Below are positions 23,098 to 34,988 of a stretch of DNA of 64,000 nt, piece by piece. The stretch is from Edaphochlamys debaryana (Eukaryota > Chlorophyta > Chlorophyceae > Chlamydomonadales): contig JAEHOE010000212.1 in assembly GCA_016858145.1 (NCBI GenBank), forward strand, positions 1 through 64,000, in the 5' to 3' direction. The notes below the pieces were generated by a model. It did not search any database and was not told where the DNA came from. It saw only the letters and a list, made by a program, of their open reading frames with translations. Position numbers and translations under genes: made by a program. Position 1 is the stretch's first letter, and the number at the start of each line of letters is the position of its first letter.

Positions 23098-24162
23098 GCG
23101 GGCCCAGTGCGTTGGTGTCGGGGAGGGAAGCCTAGGGGGCTGCGGGGCTGGGGCGGCTGGAGTGAGCACCGGGGCGAGGGCGCCCGTGCTGAACAGGGAA
23201 CCAAGGGTGCAGGGGTAAGAGCGGAGGACGCGGGCGCCTGATGGTGCGACATGTAGTGTGATCTCGGCTCAATGATGGGGGTCGAGGTCAAATGATGTGC
23301 GGCTTGGATGAGGGCTTGTTGGAGCTGTAGGGCTGGCGCGCTTGCCGCCGGGTGCCTGTGGTCCTCTCGGCCAGGCACCAGGCAGGCGGTGGCACCCCGT
23401 GCACGGGGTTGTCCGGGGGACGGACGACTGGTAGGCGGGTGGCGCTACCCCGTGGACTGGCCTGGCCCTGGCGGTGCGCCCCGCCCGCCCGCGTGGGCCC
23501 CGTCAGTCCCCGTGGGTTCTCTGTAGCGCACGCTGTCCCCCTGGCCCGGACCCATCGGCTCGCCCCAAGGTCTTCCGGCCTGCGCAACCGCATGCGCCAT
23601 GCGCCATGCTAGCGGTGAGCACTCGGTCCGCCGAGCAGGGACGCGGAGTGCTGGTGTCTTACCCGCAGGTCCCGTCGACCTGAGAAAGGCAACGCTGTGA
23701 GCTAAGGAGCGGTCTACGGCAGGGTATCGTCGGAGGGGGAAGGGGGCGACATCAGGGCGCGGCGGAGGCGGACGCGGCCTGGGGCGGCACGCGTGGTCCC
23801 GGAACGCATTCCCTCGCATTCCCCTGGCTGCCTTTCGCAACACGGCCCCACGACACAACGCGCGCCAACTGACACGCTGTCAAACGCGCGAGGCCTTCCT
23901 TCTGGCAACCCAAGCAGAGCCTTCGCGCGACCCTCGCTTCCACGGCTCCCGTGGCCCCGCCGGCCCGCCATTCGCTCCGAGGCACCGCTCAGGACTGAAC
24001 ACGAGGCAGCAGCGAGGTGGGGCGGGGTCGATTGGGTGCGCATTGCGGCTCGGAGCGCCTGCGCGGTGGCTCGGGGCCGAAAGGGGATTTCACGCCACCC
24101 CGCGCCTCGCCCTGCTCTCCTTCCCGAATCCCCAGGTGCCCCAAAAGCCCTGAGCGCCAGCG
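23098..24162. other. Intergenic
   Basis: 1.07 kb between the 3' end of the RRM gene and the start of the next gene on the same strand. No repeat or gene recognised. Confidence 0.45.
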
Positions 24163-26569
24163 ATGCCGCCCACCAGCCGCGGGCGCGGCGCGGGCGGAGG
24201 CGGAGGCGGGGGGAACGCCTCGGGCTCTGCTGCGAGTTCAGGCGCCGCGGCTCCCTCTCCCTCGGCTGCCGCGCCTGCTTCGGTCCTTCCCGCTGGGGTG
24301 CGCTCCGCTCTCCGGGAGCTGCCGAGCTTTGCGGATGCGCTGGTGCCGGCGCCGACCCAGCGGGGACCGCGGCGCGCGGGGGGCGCAACCGGCGGCCGCC
24401 TGAGCCGCAGCCAAGACCAGCAGCTCCACGCTTGCCTGGGGGAGCTGGCCGCCGCGATGGCCGTCCTTCCCGGCGCCAGCCCTCGCCACGCGGCGGCGCT
24501 GGCGGAGCTGCTCTCCCAGGAGCCCGCGGCCGTAGCGGCGCTGCTGCGGCTGCACGCAACGGTCGGGCGGATGGGAGGAGGGCAGCCAGAGTGGCAGCTA
24601 CCGCTGCTGAACGCACTCACTCAGCTCCTGCTAATGGCCATGCCGCTGCCGCCCTCCCGCCACGCGCTGTCCGTGCTGCGCTTCGCGCAGGCCATGCTGC
24701 GCGCCCAGCCCTTCCACGCCCACAGCCGCCACCTGGCAGCGGTGGCCGCCGGCCTCGAGGCGGGTGGGGGCGGCAGTGGCGGCGGCGGCAGCGGAGGCGG
24801 AGCGGGCTCCAGCAGCGGCGGCGGAAGTCTCGGCGGCGGCGCGGGGCCTATCCCCCACACCGACGCCGACATCGTCCTCGGCTACCACATGTGCCTGCTG
24901 CAGGGCCTGACCGGGGTGCTGGGCTTCGCTGGGGAAACGGAGGCCGCCATCAGGCGCCTCGGCCTGGCCCCCCTGCCCCCGCCGCTGGCGGCCGAGGTGG
25001 CGGCGGGGCGCAGGGCGTGCATGGAGGAACTGGCGCGGGGCCTGGCGGAGAGCGGCTTCCTGGAGCACGCGGCGCGGCTGCTGCTGCAGCTGCAGGCGCG
25101 GCTGCCCATGGACCTGCAGCGCCAGAGCACCGCCATGAAGCTCGAGGCCATCGGCAGCCTCTGGGGGGCCCTGGAGCGGGCGAGCGGCACCGCCCTCCTC
25201 ATCGCCGAGCCGCCCAGCCGCCCCGACACAGCCGCCGGCAGCGTCAGCCCCGCCGCCGCCGCCCACCTGCGCTCGGCGCTCAGCGGCCGCTGCGTGCAGA
25301 CGGCGGTGCTGGTGTACGGCGTGGGGACGCTGCGGGCGGCCGACCGCGGCCCCGCGTACGGCTTGCCGCCCCCGCTGCAGACCGCGGGCCTGGCGCTGGT
25401 GAAGGAGGCGCCGGGCGGCAGCCGCGTCCTCAGCCCCATCGCCCTCGAGCTGCTGCTCCGTCAGCTGGCCCTCGCCAGCGCCCTGCGGCCGCCCGGGCCG
25501 GGGGCCTCCCTGGAGCTGGCGCTGCGCGTGGGCCGCGTGGCGGTGGTGACCGCTGCGTCGCAGTTCCCCGCCGGTTGCATCAACAACCCCTTCTGCTCGG
25601 GGCTTGGGCTCAAGCCCCTGGCGACAAGACTGAAGTTGGACCCTAATGAAGCTGCGCGGCTGGCGGTAGGGGCGCTGGCGTGCGGCCGTCTGCTGCTGCC
25701 GCGGCAACGCCCGTCGCCGCGGCTGGAGGCTCAGCGAGCCGAGTGGTGGCGGCTGGCGAGGCAGTGCATTGCCCTGAGCAACTTTGAGCGGGAGGATGTG
25801 GTGCTGCGGCAGCTGTGGGGGCTGGTGCGGGAGCCCCTGCTGGCCGTGTGGCCGGGCGGCCGCCTGGGTGAGATGGGGCATGTGAGGGAAGTTTCTGCCG
25901 TGTTGTTGCTGCATCTTGGAATGTGTACGGCAGATGCCTGCACTCCCTCCATGCACCCTCTGTCCTGTGCCCTCCAGTGCCTTGCCCCTCACCCCTGTCG
26001 TACCGTCCCTGCCGCGCCCCCTCCGTCCGCCCCCAGACCTGGACGCCCTGCCGCCCGCAGCCCCTCCCGAGGCGGCCGCGGCGCTGGCGGCCGGGCTGCT
26101 GCCCCAGCTGCTCTCCACCATCACTCCGCTCATCATGCTCGCCGGGACCCCCTCCCCCATTTCCATGACGCTCCTGGCCGCCTGCGGCGAGGCCCGCCCG
26201 GGCGGGACCGGCCTGGCGCTGCTCCTCGCGCCCCTGCTGGCATACGGGGACCCGCGCGAGGGCGAGGCGCTGGTGGCCGCCCTCACGGCCCTCGTCACCC
26301 TGGCGCATGGGGCCGCGGGCCGCGAGCCCTTCCAGCGGGCGATCGCTGCCTTCGCGCGCGCCGCGGCGGAGGCACTGGGCCGCTGCCGCAGCCTGTGCGC
26401 GGCCGCGGAGGCGCCGGCGGGGCCCGGGGAGGCGTCAGCGAGGGGCGGAGGCGCAGGCCCTGCTCTGCCCGCTCGCCCTGCTGGCAGGGGCGCTCGGGGC
26501 GTGCCGCAGACTCCGCTGCAGCAGCTCAAGCGGCTGCTGGCGCCCTTGCTGGCTGCGGCTGCCCGATAG
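24163..26569 (+). CDS. Large unidentified helical protein
   Basis: Two exons: 24163-25867 (1.7 kb, uninterrupted) and 26037-26569; 745 aa with agreeing phase. I do not recognise the family. The N-terminus (MPPTSRGRGAGGGG) is Gly/Ser/Arg-rich. Most of the rest reads as Leu/Ala-rich helices resembling a repeat solenoid (LLNALTQLLLMAMPLPPSRH, LEAIGSLWGALERASGTALL), broken by a Gly/Ser linker near residues 205-225. A more diagnostic stretch is SQFPAGCINNPFCSGLGLKP followed by EWWRLARQCIALSNFEREDV. The second exon holds further helices (LPQLLSTITPLIMLAGTPSP). No signal peptide or membrane segment is clear. The long stop-free first exon with uneven amino-acid composition argues for a real gene. Confidence 0.72.
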
Positions 26570-26895
26570 GGGGCGCAGGGGGGCGGCTGTGGGGAGAGCC
26601 AAAGAGCCTGGCGCTGCGGGAGCGCTGCGGCGCGTGGAGGCGGGGCGGGCGGGGGGCACGTTGCAGGGGTTGAGGGACGCGAGGGCGACGCATGCCGGGC
26701 TTGGGTCGCAGGATACGGAGGCAGGCTTTTGTAGGACGTGAGATGGATGAGACAGTGGTTCTGGTAGGCTGTTGGTCGGGCTCTCGGGCCCAGGGTAGGG
26801 CCCGCCGCGTGGCCGAGCGGGGAGCGAGGGAGGGAAGGAGAAAGGAGAAGCGAGGAAGTGGAGGGGCTGAGGTGGCTGCACTGATGGTGGTGGTG

Positions 26896-27013
26896 GTGTT
26901 CAGGGCTGCTCGTGTAAAGGCCAGGAAAAGCGTAGGCGCGGTGTGTAGCCGGCCGGTCTTAGATACGGAACCGAAAGCCCTGGGAGTCCGAAGCCCGACC
27001 CATCCCAACCCAT
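26896..27013. repeat. Dispersed ~118-bp repeat, copy A
   Basis: Runs from GTGTTCAGGGCTGCTCGTGT to a short tandem end of GACCCATCCC type. Copy B, differing at about 10 positions, is at 60331-60449. No coding potential. Confidence 0.9.
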
Positions 27014-27045
27014 CCCGAACCCGTTACGTTTGTGTCACCGCCGGT

Positions 27046-27735
27046 GGCCCACCCACAAAAGCAGCAAGAAGCGAGAACCCGGCTGAACCCGGCTGGTGTG
27101 TGTGTGGGAGAGGGGGAAATGACGTGCACAACCCCGGACGTTATGCGCAGGGCTGAGCGGTTCTGCGCACACAATCTTCCCTCGGGTGCCTTTCTCCCTC
27201 GCTCGCCCCCCCCCCCGATAAGTTAACCCTCCCCCCTTCAACCCCATCCCCCAATCAAGGTCAGCACACACACCTGTTGGCGCAGTCCAGCAGCAGCACC
27301 AGGCGCTGACTGTGCTTGCGGTGCCGCTGCCACAGCATGGACACCTCACGGAACGACACCACCGCCGAGGGAACCCCCGCCGCAGCCGCGGAGCCAGAGC
27401 CGCCCGAAGCGCCCGGGAACGCAGTCCCGCCCCCGGTGCTAGCACCGCCGCCGAGGGCGGCTGCCGCCGCCCCCGCCCAGGAACCCGACCCCGCGCCGCA
27501 TGGCGAGTTGGGGCCCGAGCCGCCGGCGCCCGGGCCCAGGCTGGAGCGGCCCAGCGGGCCCGTGCTGGGCCCGGCGCTGCCCACGCCGGGCCCGGCCGGG
27601 CCCCCGCTCAGGCGCCACCCCAGGCTGTCCCCAGTCCCCAGGCTGTCCCCAGTCCCCAGGCTGTCCCCAGTCCCCAGTCGAGTAGAGGCGTAGGAACCCC
27701 GCCCAGGCACAGGCACAGGCACAGAGCAAAGCATT
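27046..27735 (-). CDS. Doubtful hypothetical protein
   Basis: A minus-strand frame open from an ATG near 27735 (MLCSVPVPVPGRGSYAS) contains three copies of TGDSLG, a long Gly/Ser/Ala stretch and then VVSFREVSMLWQRHRKHSQR LVLLLDCAN. A donor at ~27275 can be joined in phase to a short tail ending WVGHRR near 27046. The REVSMLW...LLLDCAN segment does not look like random GC-rich translation, but I recognise no family and the Gly/Ser part is low complexity. It could equally be non-coding. Confidence 0.2.
27622..27675. repeat. 18-bp tandem triplet
   Basis: Three copies of AGGCTGTCCCCAGTCCCC. The period is a multiple of three, so in the doubtful minus-strand frame it gives TGDSLG three times. Confidence 0.9.
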
Positions 27736-29203
27736 CCATCAAGGCTTACACAGATCAGCTCAACTCTGCCTCCACACACCCCACCCTCAGCAGCCCTTCT
27801 TCATGCGCTCCTGCAGCTGGTTGGGGGTTTTGTTGAGCACTCAGCGATGTCTGGTAGGTGCCCGGTTCAAGGCGGGCGGTCCAATACTGATAGCGCATGC
27901 CGGAGGCGTGCACATGGATTTGCAGCGAAGGGCCCCCGCTCTGTGCCGAGGAGCGCTGCGGCGGTGAAGGGGAATGCCAGCAGTTGTTGCAGACTTTCGT
28001 GTTGGCAAGTAGTGACGGGTGATGCGGAATGCAGTCAGGAAGGGGGCTGCAGCTCACCAGATTCTGCCCGCGGCCCAGTTTGGTTGGGGCATGGTTGGGG
28101 CTGCAGGGTTGACGGAAGCTGTGTCAGGCATGCAGCGCTCTGAAGCCTGATACCACGTGTGCATCGGCGGCAGCAGCAGCGACGAAGAAGTTGAGGCTTG
28201 GGGGTATCGACTGTCATCTGTAAGGCTGCGGACGCCTTCTATACACCTGCGTGCCCATCGCGTGCCCAGGCGCAGACCAGGACACCGCCTTGCCTCGTCG
28301 CTGTTACATGCTCGCGCGTCGGGCCCAATCTCCAACCGCCCAGCGCCATACCGCAACAATTTCACCCCCCGCCCACCCTCACAATCCTCCCCGGAGGCGC
28401 TTGTCACCGAACAGCGCAACTCACATGAAACGAAAGAGCCCACTCACGCCCAGACAGCAGCCGACATACAGAGGCGCTCGGCAAAGATACACTGGGGCGC
28501 CTGCCCCCGCCCTCTCGACGTAGCGTGCGCCCCATCCCCCCCTGTACTCCCGCGCGTCCATGCACGGGCCCCACACCCCACTAGCGACGCACTGCCTCAA
28601 GGACTGCCCTGCTTGAGGCGACGGCCGGGGTTGCCCGACCTAGAATTCACGCGTTCGACGCACACCGGTCCCGAATCAACCATAGAAACCCAGCCCCAGA
28701 GGCAGGTGAAAATAGAAATTAACTCAATGCGCATGCAATCACGCGCAGGCGGCCGGCCGCGACCCCCCGCCCACCCCTGCGCCGCCCCCGCATGAGACCA
28801 GGGGCCCACCACGGGCCCCACCGCTGCCCGAGTCCGACGCCCGCCGCTGCGCCCGCCTCTCAGCGGCCATGTGACCCCCCACAGTTGTCCGTGTCCTGTC
28901 TAGCCTGCTTAGCTTGTCTAATCGTTCGTCTGTGTAGAGACCAGTCTGTCAATGTCCCTAGTCCTTCGCTGTAACACCACCTGCTGCCCGATCCGCTCGG
29001 GCCATTGCCCGCGCCGCTGAATGGGCCCTGCCCTCACAGCTCCACTGCAACTGCCACTGCCTGCTCCTGTGCCGCGCTCGCCTGTTCGAGCGCTCGCCCG
29101 CTCTCGGCAGACCACCCGACCCCGTAGAGCCCGGCGGGGCCGAAGCCGAGGCCGGGATGCAGCGCAGTGCGAGTGCTCCAGGAGCTGAGCCGCAGCCCCT
29201 CGC

Positions 29204-31522
29204 TCAGATGACGTAGTTGAGCACGTAGTCCACGCACTGGTCCATGTCCCGCACCGGCTCGCGGCGCATGTCCCGCTTGATGATGCGCGCCGGCACCCCC
29301 ACCGCCACCGCGTGGCAGGGGATGTCCGACACCACCACGCTGCCGGCGCCCACCTTGGAGCCCGCGCCCACCGTCACCGGCCCCAGCACCGTCACCCCCG
29401 CCCCCAGCAGCACCCCGTGCCCGATGATGGGGTGCCGCACGCCCCGCTGCGTGCCACTGCCGCCCAGCGTCACGTGGTGCAGCATGGACACGTTGTCGCC
29501 AACCTGGGGAGGGGAGAGCGCGAGGGGGAAAAGGCGTGAAAACATGCAACAACTACAACCGCCTGCAGCACCCCACATCTCGTGCCCAGCAATGCCATGT
29601 CTTGACTCCGGATCTAGGAATCCTCACGGGCCCACGAAACATGACTCTCCAAACCCTGCAGCCCCTGAGCAGCCCCCAATCGTCACCCCCTAAACCCCAG
29701 CCCCCCCCCCCCCGCAGCCCCGCTCACCACTGCCGTCTCCCCAATGACCACCCCCGTGGCGTGGTCGATGAGGATGCCCCGCCCCAGCCGCGCCCCCGGG
29801 TGGATGTCCACGTGGAAGACCTCGCTCATGCGCGACTGGATGGCCAGCGCCAGAGCCCGCCGGCCGCCCTTCCACAGGTAGTGGGCCACGCGGTGGCACT
29901 GCACGGCCTGGGGGGGACAAAGAGAGGGGCGTGGAGCGATTGCGTCAGTAGATGGAGGTCCACCTCAAGCCCTCGCGCACAGCCCGTCTGCCGACTTGCC
30001 CCCAACAGCCCCCCCCCTCCCGCCCCCCTATCCGCCCCCCCATCCGCCCCCACCTGGAAGCCCTTGAAGTAGAGCATGGCCTGCGAGTAGCTGTCGCAGG
30101 CGGGGTCGCGGTCAAACACGGCCTGAGGGGGGGGAGGCACGGGAGGGGGCAGGGATTTGAGAGGTTAGCCATGCCGATTCCACGATTCGGAGGGCAGCAG
30201 CCTGGCCGCAAAACAGCCGTCACGGCCAATCCCCTCAACCCCAACCAGCCAACCTCTTTCCCAGAATCCCTCGTGTGCTTCCCCTCCCGCCCCCTCCCTC
30301 CCCCTGCCCCCCCAGCCCCCACCTGCAGGTCCGCCAGCGCCGCGTCCACCAGGTCCCGCTCCGCCTCGTACGCCTCGGCCATGAGCCGCATGAGCTGCAT
30401 GCCCAGCAGCGTGGGGCTGGCCAGCTTGTTAGCCAGCAGGAAGGCCAGGGTCTTCTCGATGGACGTGTGCGCCAGGATGGTCGAGTACAGGTTGGAGGCG
30501 AGCGCGGGCTCGGCAGCCTGGGGGGCGGGCGGTGAGAGGGGTGTGTGGAGTGAGCGCAAGTATGTGTGCAGGTCGAGGGCCGGCGCTGTGGAGGTCAGGC
30601 TCAGGAGGGTCGCCTCGCCCTTCCAGCTGCCCCTGTCCTCCCCCCGCCTGCCGCCTGCCTCCTCACCGCGTCGCGCTGCGCCTCGTAGCGGATGCGCTCC
30701 CACAGGTCCTGCTTGGACAGGTGGTGCGGCAGCACGCGCCAGCCGTTGGAGGGGTGGTCGTCATCGGTGGGGCAGTCTGGGCAGTCTGGGGGGGAGGGAG
30801 GGCCGGGCAGAGGGGCAGGGCGTCAGGGAGGGTGCCTACTGGGCGCGATGCAGGCGCCCTTGCAGGGCGGAGGAACGGGGACAAGGGGTGGAGGCCGGGG
30901 GCGACGAGAAACGGCGCGGGGGACATGCCGCCATGTGGGAATCCACGCACCATTCGCCTTTCGTGCAAGCTCCTCCTTTTGCGCCTGCGCCTCCGCGTTC
31001 ACCACCGATGTCCCCAGCATCAGCTGCTGGTCAAGCCGCGCCCGCACAGCCTCTATCTCCTCGCGCTCCTCGGCGCTCAGTCGATCGCGCGCGAGCGTCT
31101 GGACGACAAGCGTCCGGCGATGCCGCCGGCTGCATCCGTGTGGTGCTACGCCTGCGACGAGGGGCACACGGTGGATGGTGGGTGCGCAGAATCAAGGGAA
31201 CCAGCACAGGATAACCTGTGTGGACGCTACGTTGCACAGTTTCGTCGCCTGCGCGGTCGCGCGCCGGCGCTTGCAGCCACACAGTGCTTGCAGAATCACT
31301 TGCTGCTTGCAGGGCGGCGCGGCGCGGTGTCGCCGCAAGCGGCTGGACCCGCGAGTGGACGCGTCTCCTTCCGCGGCTGGGTGACACACGCCCAAAGGGT
31401 TACGCCGTCGAGCCAAGCTCACCTTGGAACACACGCGACTTCACAGGAGCGGGAACAGGGGCGTGGACGCGGCCGGTGGTGCTGGGCGCGCAGTCCTGGG
31501 TCAGGGCTGCGCTGCGGAACAT
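29204..31522 (-). CDS. Serine O-acetyltransferase, organellar
   Basis: Makes O-acetylserine from serine and acetyl-CoA, the first step of cysteine synthesis. Seven exons: 31522-31423, 31151-30951, 30785-30667, 30517-30323, 30122-30054, 29907-29728, 29503-29204 (387 aa, phases agree). The ATG at 31522 gives MFRSAALTQDCAPSTTGRVH, a plausible plastid or mitochondrial transit peptide. The SATase N-terminal helical domain follows (LWERIRYEAQRDA, LYSTILAHTSIEKTLAFLLA, DRDPACDSYSQAMLYFKGFQ). The left-handed beta-helix has FHVDIHPGARLGRGILIDHA, TGVVIGETAVV, NVSMLHHVTLGGSG and HPIIGHGVLLGAGVTVLGPV. It ends in Ile, as SATs that bind O-acetylserine(thiol)lyase do. The first exon is chosen by phase and transit-peptide character, and is less certain than the rest. 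Confidence 0.93.
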
Positions 31523-31972
31523 TCTCTGCCGCGCTAGCTGTCCAATCGACGCGTTACTTTGTTGGTGTGAAAGGCCCGTGCAGGCGTCGCGGGGCAGCGC
31601 GGTAGGGAAAGAGGCTGAGGGCTAGAGAATCGAAAACTTATGGTCGGCGTCAAGGAGTGGTGCAGGTGAAGAAGCGTCGAGCTAACGCCGTGTGTCTGCG
31701 GCGTTGTGGTGCGCGCTGGCGCGGTAAGTATGACGACAATGCGGTGCAACGAGAGGCGGACACCCGCATTGGGAATGACACCGGGCCCGCGTTGCGCTCG
31801 GCTTCGCGCGACTGCAGATTGATTACGCACACACTCAGAGCAACAGGTGATGCATATCCACCTGCAAGCCGGCCGTGCAATCCGTGGAGCGACTGGAGCA
31901 CGGGCCCACATTTTGCGCATCACTTCGGGGCCCGGCCGAACCCAACCGCGCCTGCCTCTCGTGGCGTCGAGG
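31523..31972. promoter_or_regulatory. Divergent upstream region, SAT / dioxygenase
   Basis: 450 bp between the inferred ATGs of serine acetyltransferase (minus) and the 2OG dioxygenase (plus). It is less GC-rich than the flanking exons. I see no confident motif. Confidence 0.45.
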
Positions 31973-34957
31973 ATGGCTCCAGAAACTAACACTGCTGGAG
32001 CGGTCAGCTGCAATGTGCGGAGGGCTGAGGGTGTTGCATTTGGCTGTCGGGGGTCGAACCCTTGCGTGCCCCAGCACTAATTCACGGCTGTTCTCCTTCT
32101 GTGCCCGCCTCACGGCACGCCCTCACTTTTTCGTCCCTCCCCCCTCCTGGCCCTCCCTCCTCTTCGTCTCAACCACCTGCTCATGCCTTCACCGCAAGCC
32201 TCAGCGAGCACACCGCCCTTCCCCCAAGTCTAGCCACCACCACCCTCTCCCCTCCCCCCTTCCCAACCCTCGTCACCCCCCGCTTCCCCCCCAGGCCTGC
32301 CCCCTGATCGACATGTCCCTGCCCGAGCCCCAGGCCGCGGCCCAGGTGGCGGCCGCCTGCGCCCGCTCGGGCTTCTTCTACGTCACCCACCACGGAGTGC
32401 CGCAGGCAGGGGGGGACAGGGGGCAGGGGCGACAGGGGGCAGGGAGAAGAGGGAGAAGAGGGAGAGGGGGCAGCGGCCCATACTGCTCGGGCAGTGAGAG
32501 CTGAGGTCTGGCAGGCCTGCCGTTTGAAGGGACCGGAGCCCAGCTGAAGGGGCGCGGCTTCAGTCCCAAGCCGAGCCCCGCCTCTCCTCCCCGTGCCCCA
32601 CCCCCAGGAGCTGGTGGACGCTGTATTCGAGCAGCAGCGGGCGGTCTTCGCGTGAGGGGGGAGGGGGGAGGCGGGGGGAGGGTGGCAGAGGGGGCGTTGG
32701 GTTTCGGGCGCTCAGGGCCCGACGGGACGGGGCCTGGCGTGTGTGCCGGAGCCGCAGAGGCTTGTGCAAGTGCGTGTGCCGGTCGCCTCTCGGGCCCCAC
32801 AGCCCCAGCCCTCTCTGGCCTCCCCCCCCCCCCCAGCCTGCCCCAGGAGGACAAGATGGCCCTCCTGCAGGACCGCAACAACCGGGGGTACACGCCCTTC
32901 AGGGTAGGGGTGGGGGTGGGGGTGGGGGGTTGGGGTCTGCGGTGGGACGGCGCGCTGGGCGCCGAGGACCCGGGTGCAACCGCGTCGGCGGAAGGGGCGC
33001 CACAAGGGCCTGGTATGCTCGTAGCCTGCGTGTGCCGAGCTCCCGCCTGCTCCATCCCATTCCTCTGCACTCCACCCCGCCCCACCCCGCCACCCCCCAG
33101 GAGGAGACGCTGGACCCCGCCCGGCAGCGGCACGGAGACACCAAGGTGGGCAGGGGGGAGGGGGGGGTCTAGGGAAGGGGCGGGAGGGGGAGGGGTGTAA
33201 GAGTGGACGCAGGCAGACCTGGGGTGAAGGGCCGCACCCCCCGTGGCTGCCCGCGCTGCGGGGGCCTGCCCTACCCTGCGCCGCTCCTTGACGCCGCACT
33301 GCTGCGGGTGTGGGCGGCCCCCCCACCCTTCCAACCCCCCCCCACACACATAACCTTTCCCTGCCCGCCCGCAGGAGGGCTTCTACTTTGGGCGCGAGGT
33401 GGCGGCCGATAGCCCCGAGGTGGGGCCGGGGGGGGAGGAGGGGAGGGCGGCAGCTGGGTCAGGGCAGCACGACGCACCCATGGAGGCCTGGGGCCTGGGG
33501 CCTGGGGCCTGGGGCCCGGGAGGAGCTGGGGGCGGGCCCGCCGTTGCACGGACAGGGCAGCGAGGCACACCCAGGGGGACGTGGAGGGGACGTGAAAGGG
33601 ACTGGGCTGGCCGCTTCAACGGCCGGAACCCACTTATGACACCCAAACCTGTGTGGCCTCCGCTCCCCAACCTCCTTGCCAAGAAGAGTTCCCCACCCCC
33701 ACCCCAACCCCAACCCCAACCCCCAGGCCTCCAAGCCCCTCCACGGCCCCAACCAATGGCCCGACCCCGCCCGCCTGCCGCACTACCGCCAGGCGAGGAG
33801 GGGGGAGGGGGAGGGCAGGCAGCTTGAGTGGGAGTCCAGGACCTGGATTCTTGGACCTCCCTCAACACCCCCCCTCTCCCCCCCAGGCGACGTGGCAGTA
33901 CTACGAAGCGCTGTACGGCCTGGGCATGAGGTGGGCACGTGCTTGGGGCGGGGTGGGGGCCATGGGCCCGTGAGCGGGGCGTCCAGGGCAGGGGTGTGGT
34001 GGTCCCGGGTGGGGGCGGCAGGACTGGGGAGGTGGGCACCCTGTCAACGGCCAGGGTTGAACAGCACAGGTGCGCAGGGCGTGGGGTGGGGTAAGTTCCC
34101 GGGACCCCGCCCTCCAGCGCACACCCAAACAGCGACCGCGGCGCTGGCCCCCCCTCCCCCCCCCTCCCCACATCATCGATGCGCATCGGGCTCGCTGGCT
34201 GCCGCTTCTTCTATCCTCACGCTCTCCAGTTTGTCAGCAATCAACCCCCCCCCCTCCCCCCCAGGCTGCTGCGGCTTCTGGCCCTGTCCCTGGGCCTACC
34301 CCCGGACCACTTCCACCCAGCCTTCGAGCAGGTGGGAGGGTGGGGGGCAGCAGGGGGCGGTGCAGCGGTGTGTGGTGGAGAGGGTGCGGAGCCGCGGGCA
34401 GGGGGAGTGGAGTGGAGTGGAGGCGGCGCTCGGGTCGTGAGGGACCTTTCAAGCAAGGCTCCTTCAAACCCTGTCGACCCCCCCCCCCCCAGCCCATGGT
34501 GACGCTGCGGCCGCTGCACTACACAGCGGAGATCAGCGACCCGGGGGCGGGCGTGTTCGGGGCAGGTGGGGGAGAGGGGGGGTCCAGGTCCGGTGGATAG
34601 GTTGTTGGCCCTGCCCCCTGGGAGTGCTCCCATGCTGGGCCCTCGCCGTTGCCCTGCAAACTTATGCGCTTCCGCAAACCTTTGGGCCTCTCACCTCGCT
34701 GCCCCTCCCCTAACCCTCCCTCCCTCCCTCCCCTCCCCCCCTGTCAGGGGCGCACACCGACTACGGCATGGTCACCATCCTGGCCACAGATACCGTACCG
34801 GGGCTGCAGATCTGGCTGCCGGAGGGGGAGGGGGCGGAGGGGCAGGGGGCTGGGCACGACGCGGCGGAGGCGGCTCCCGGCCCCGGGCGCGGGCGGTGGT
34901 GGGACGTGCCCCCGGTGCCCGGGGCCTTCGTGGTGAACCTGGGAGACATGCTGGAGA

Positions 34958-34988
<31 letters not shown>

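Larger units (their letters stand above)
26570..29203. other. Intergenic with a dispersed repeat and a doubtful frame
   Basis: 2.6 kb between the unidentified plus-strand gene and the end of serine acetyltransferase. It contains one copy of a ~118-bp dispersed repeat (26896-27013) and a possible minus-strand reading frame (27046-27735). The 28.1-29.1 kb stretch shows nothing I can assign. Confidence 0.4.

Noticed and set aside
24631..26529. 632-codon minus-strand frame
   Set aside because: Antisense to the long exon of the unidentified plus-strand gene; Gln/Arg/Ala-rich complement of GC-rich codons.
27755..28057. Minus-strand frame with HASGMRYQYWTARLEPGTYQ
   Set aside because: Composition is less biased than most shadows, but no usable junction to neighbouring exons and no family recognised.
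32041..32075. tRNA-like T-arm (GGGGGTCGAACCCTTG)
   Set aside because: No matching acceptor, D or anticodon arms upstream. It lies in intron 1 of the dioxygenase.
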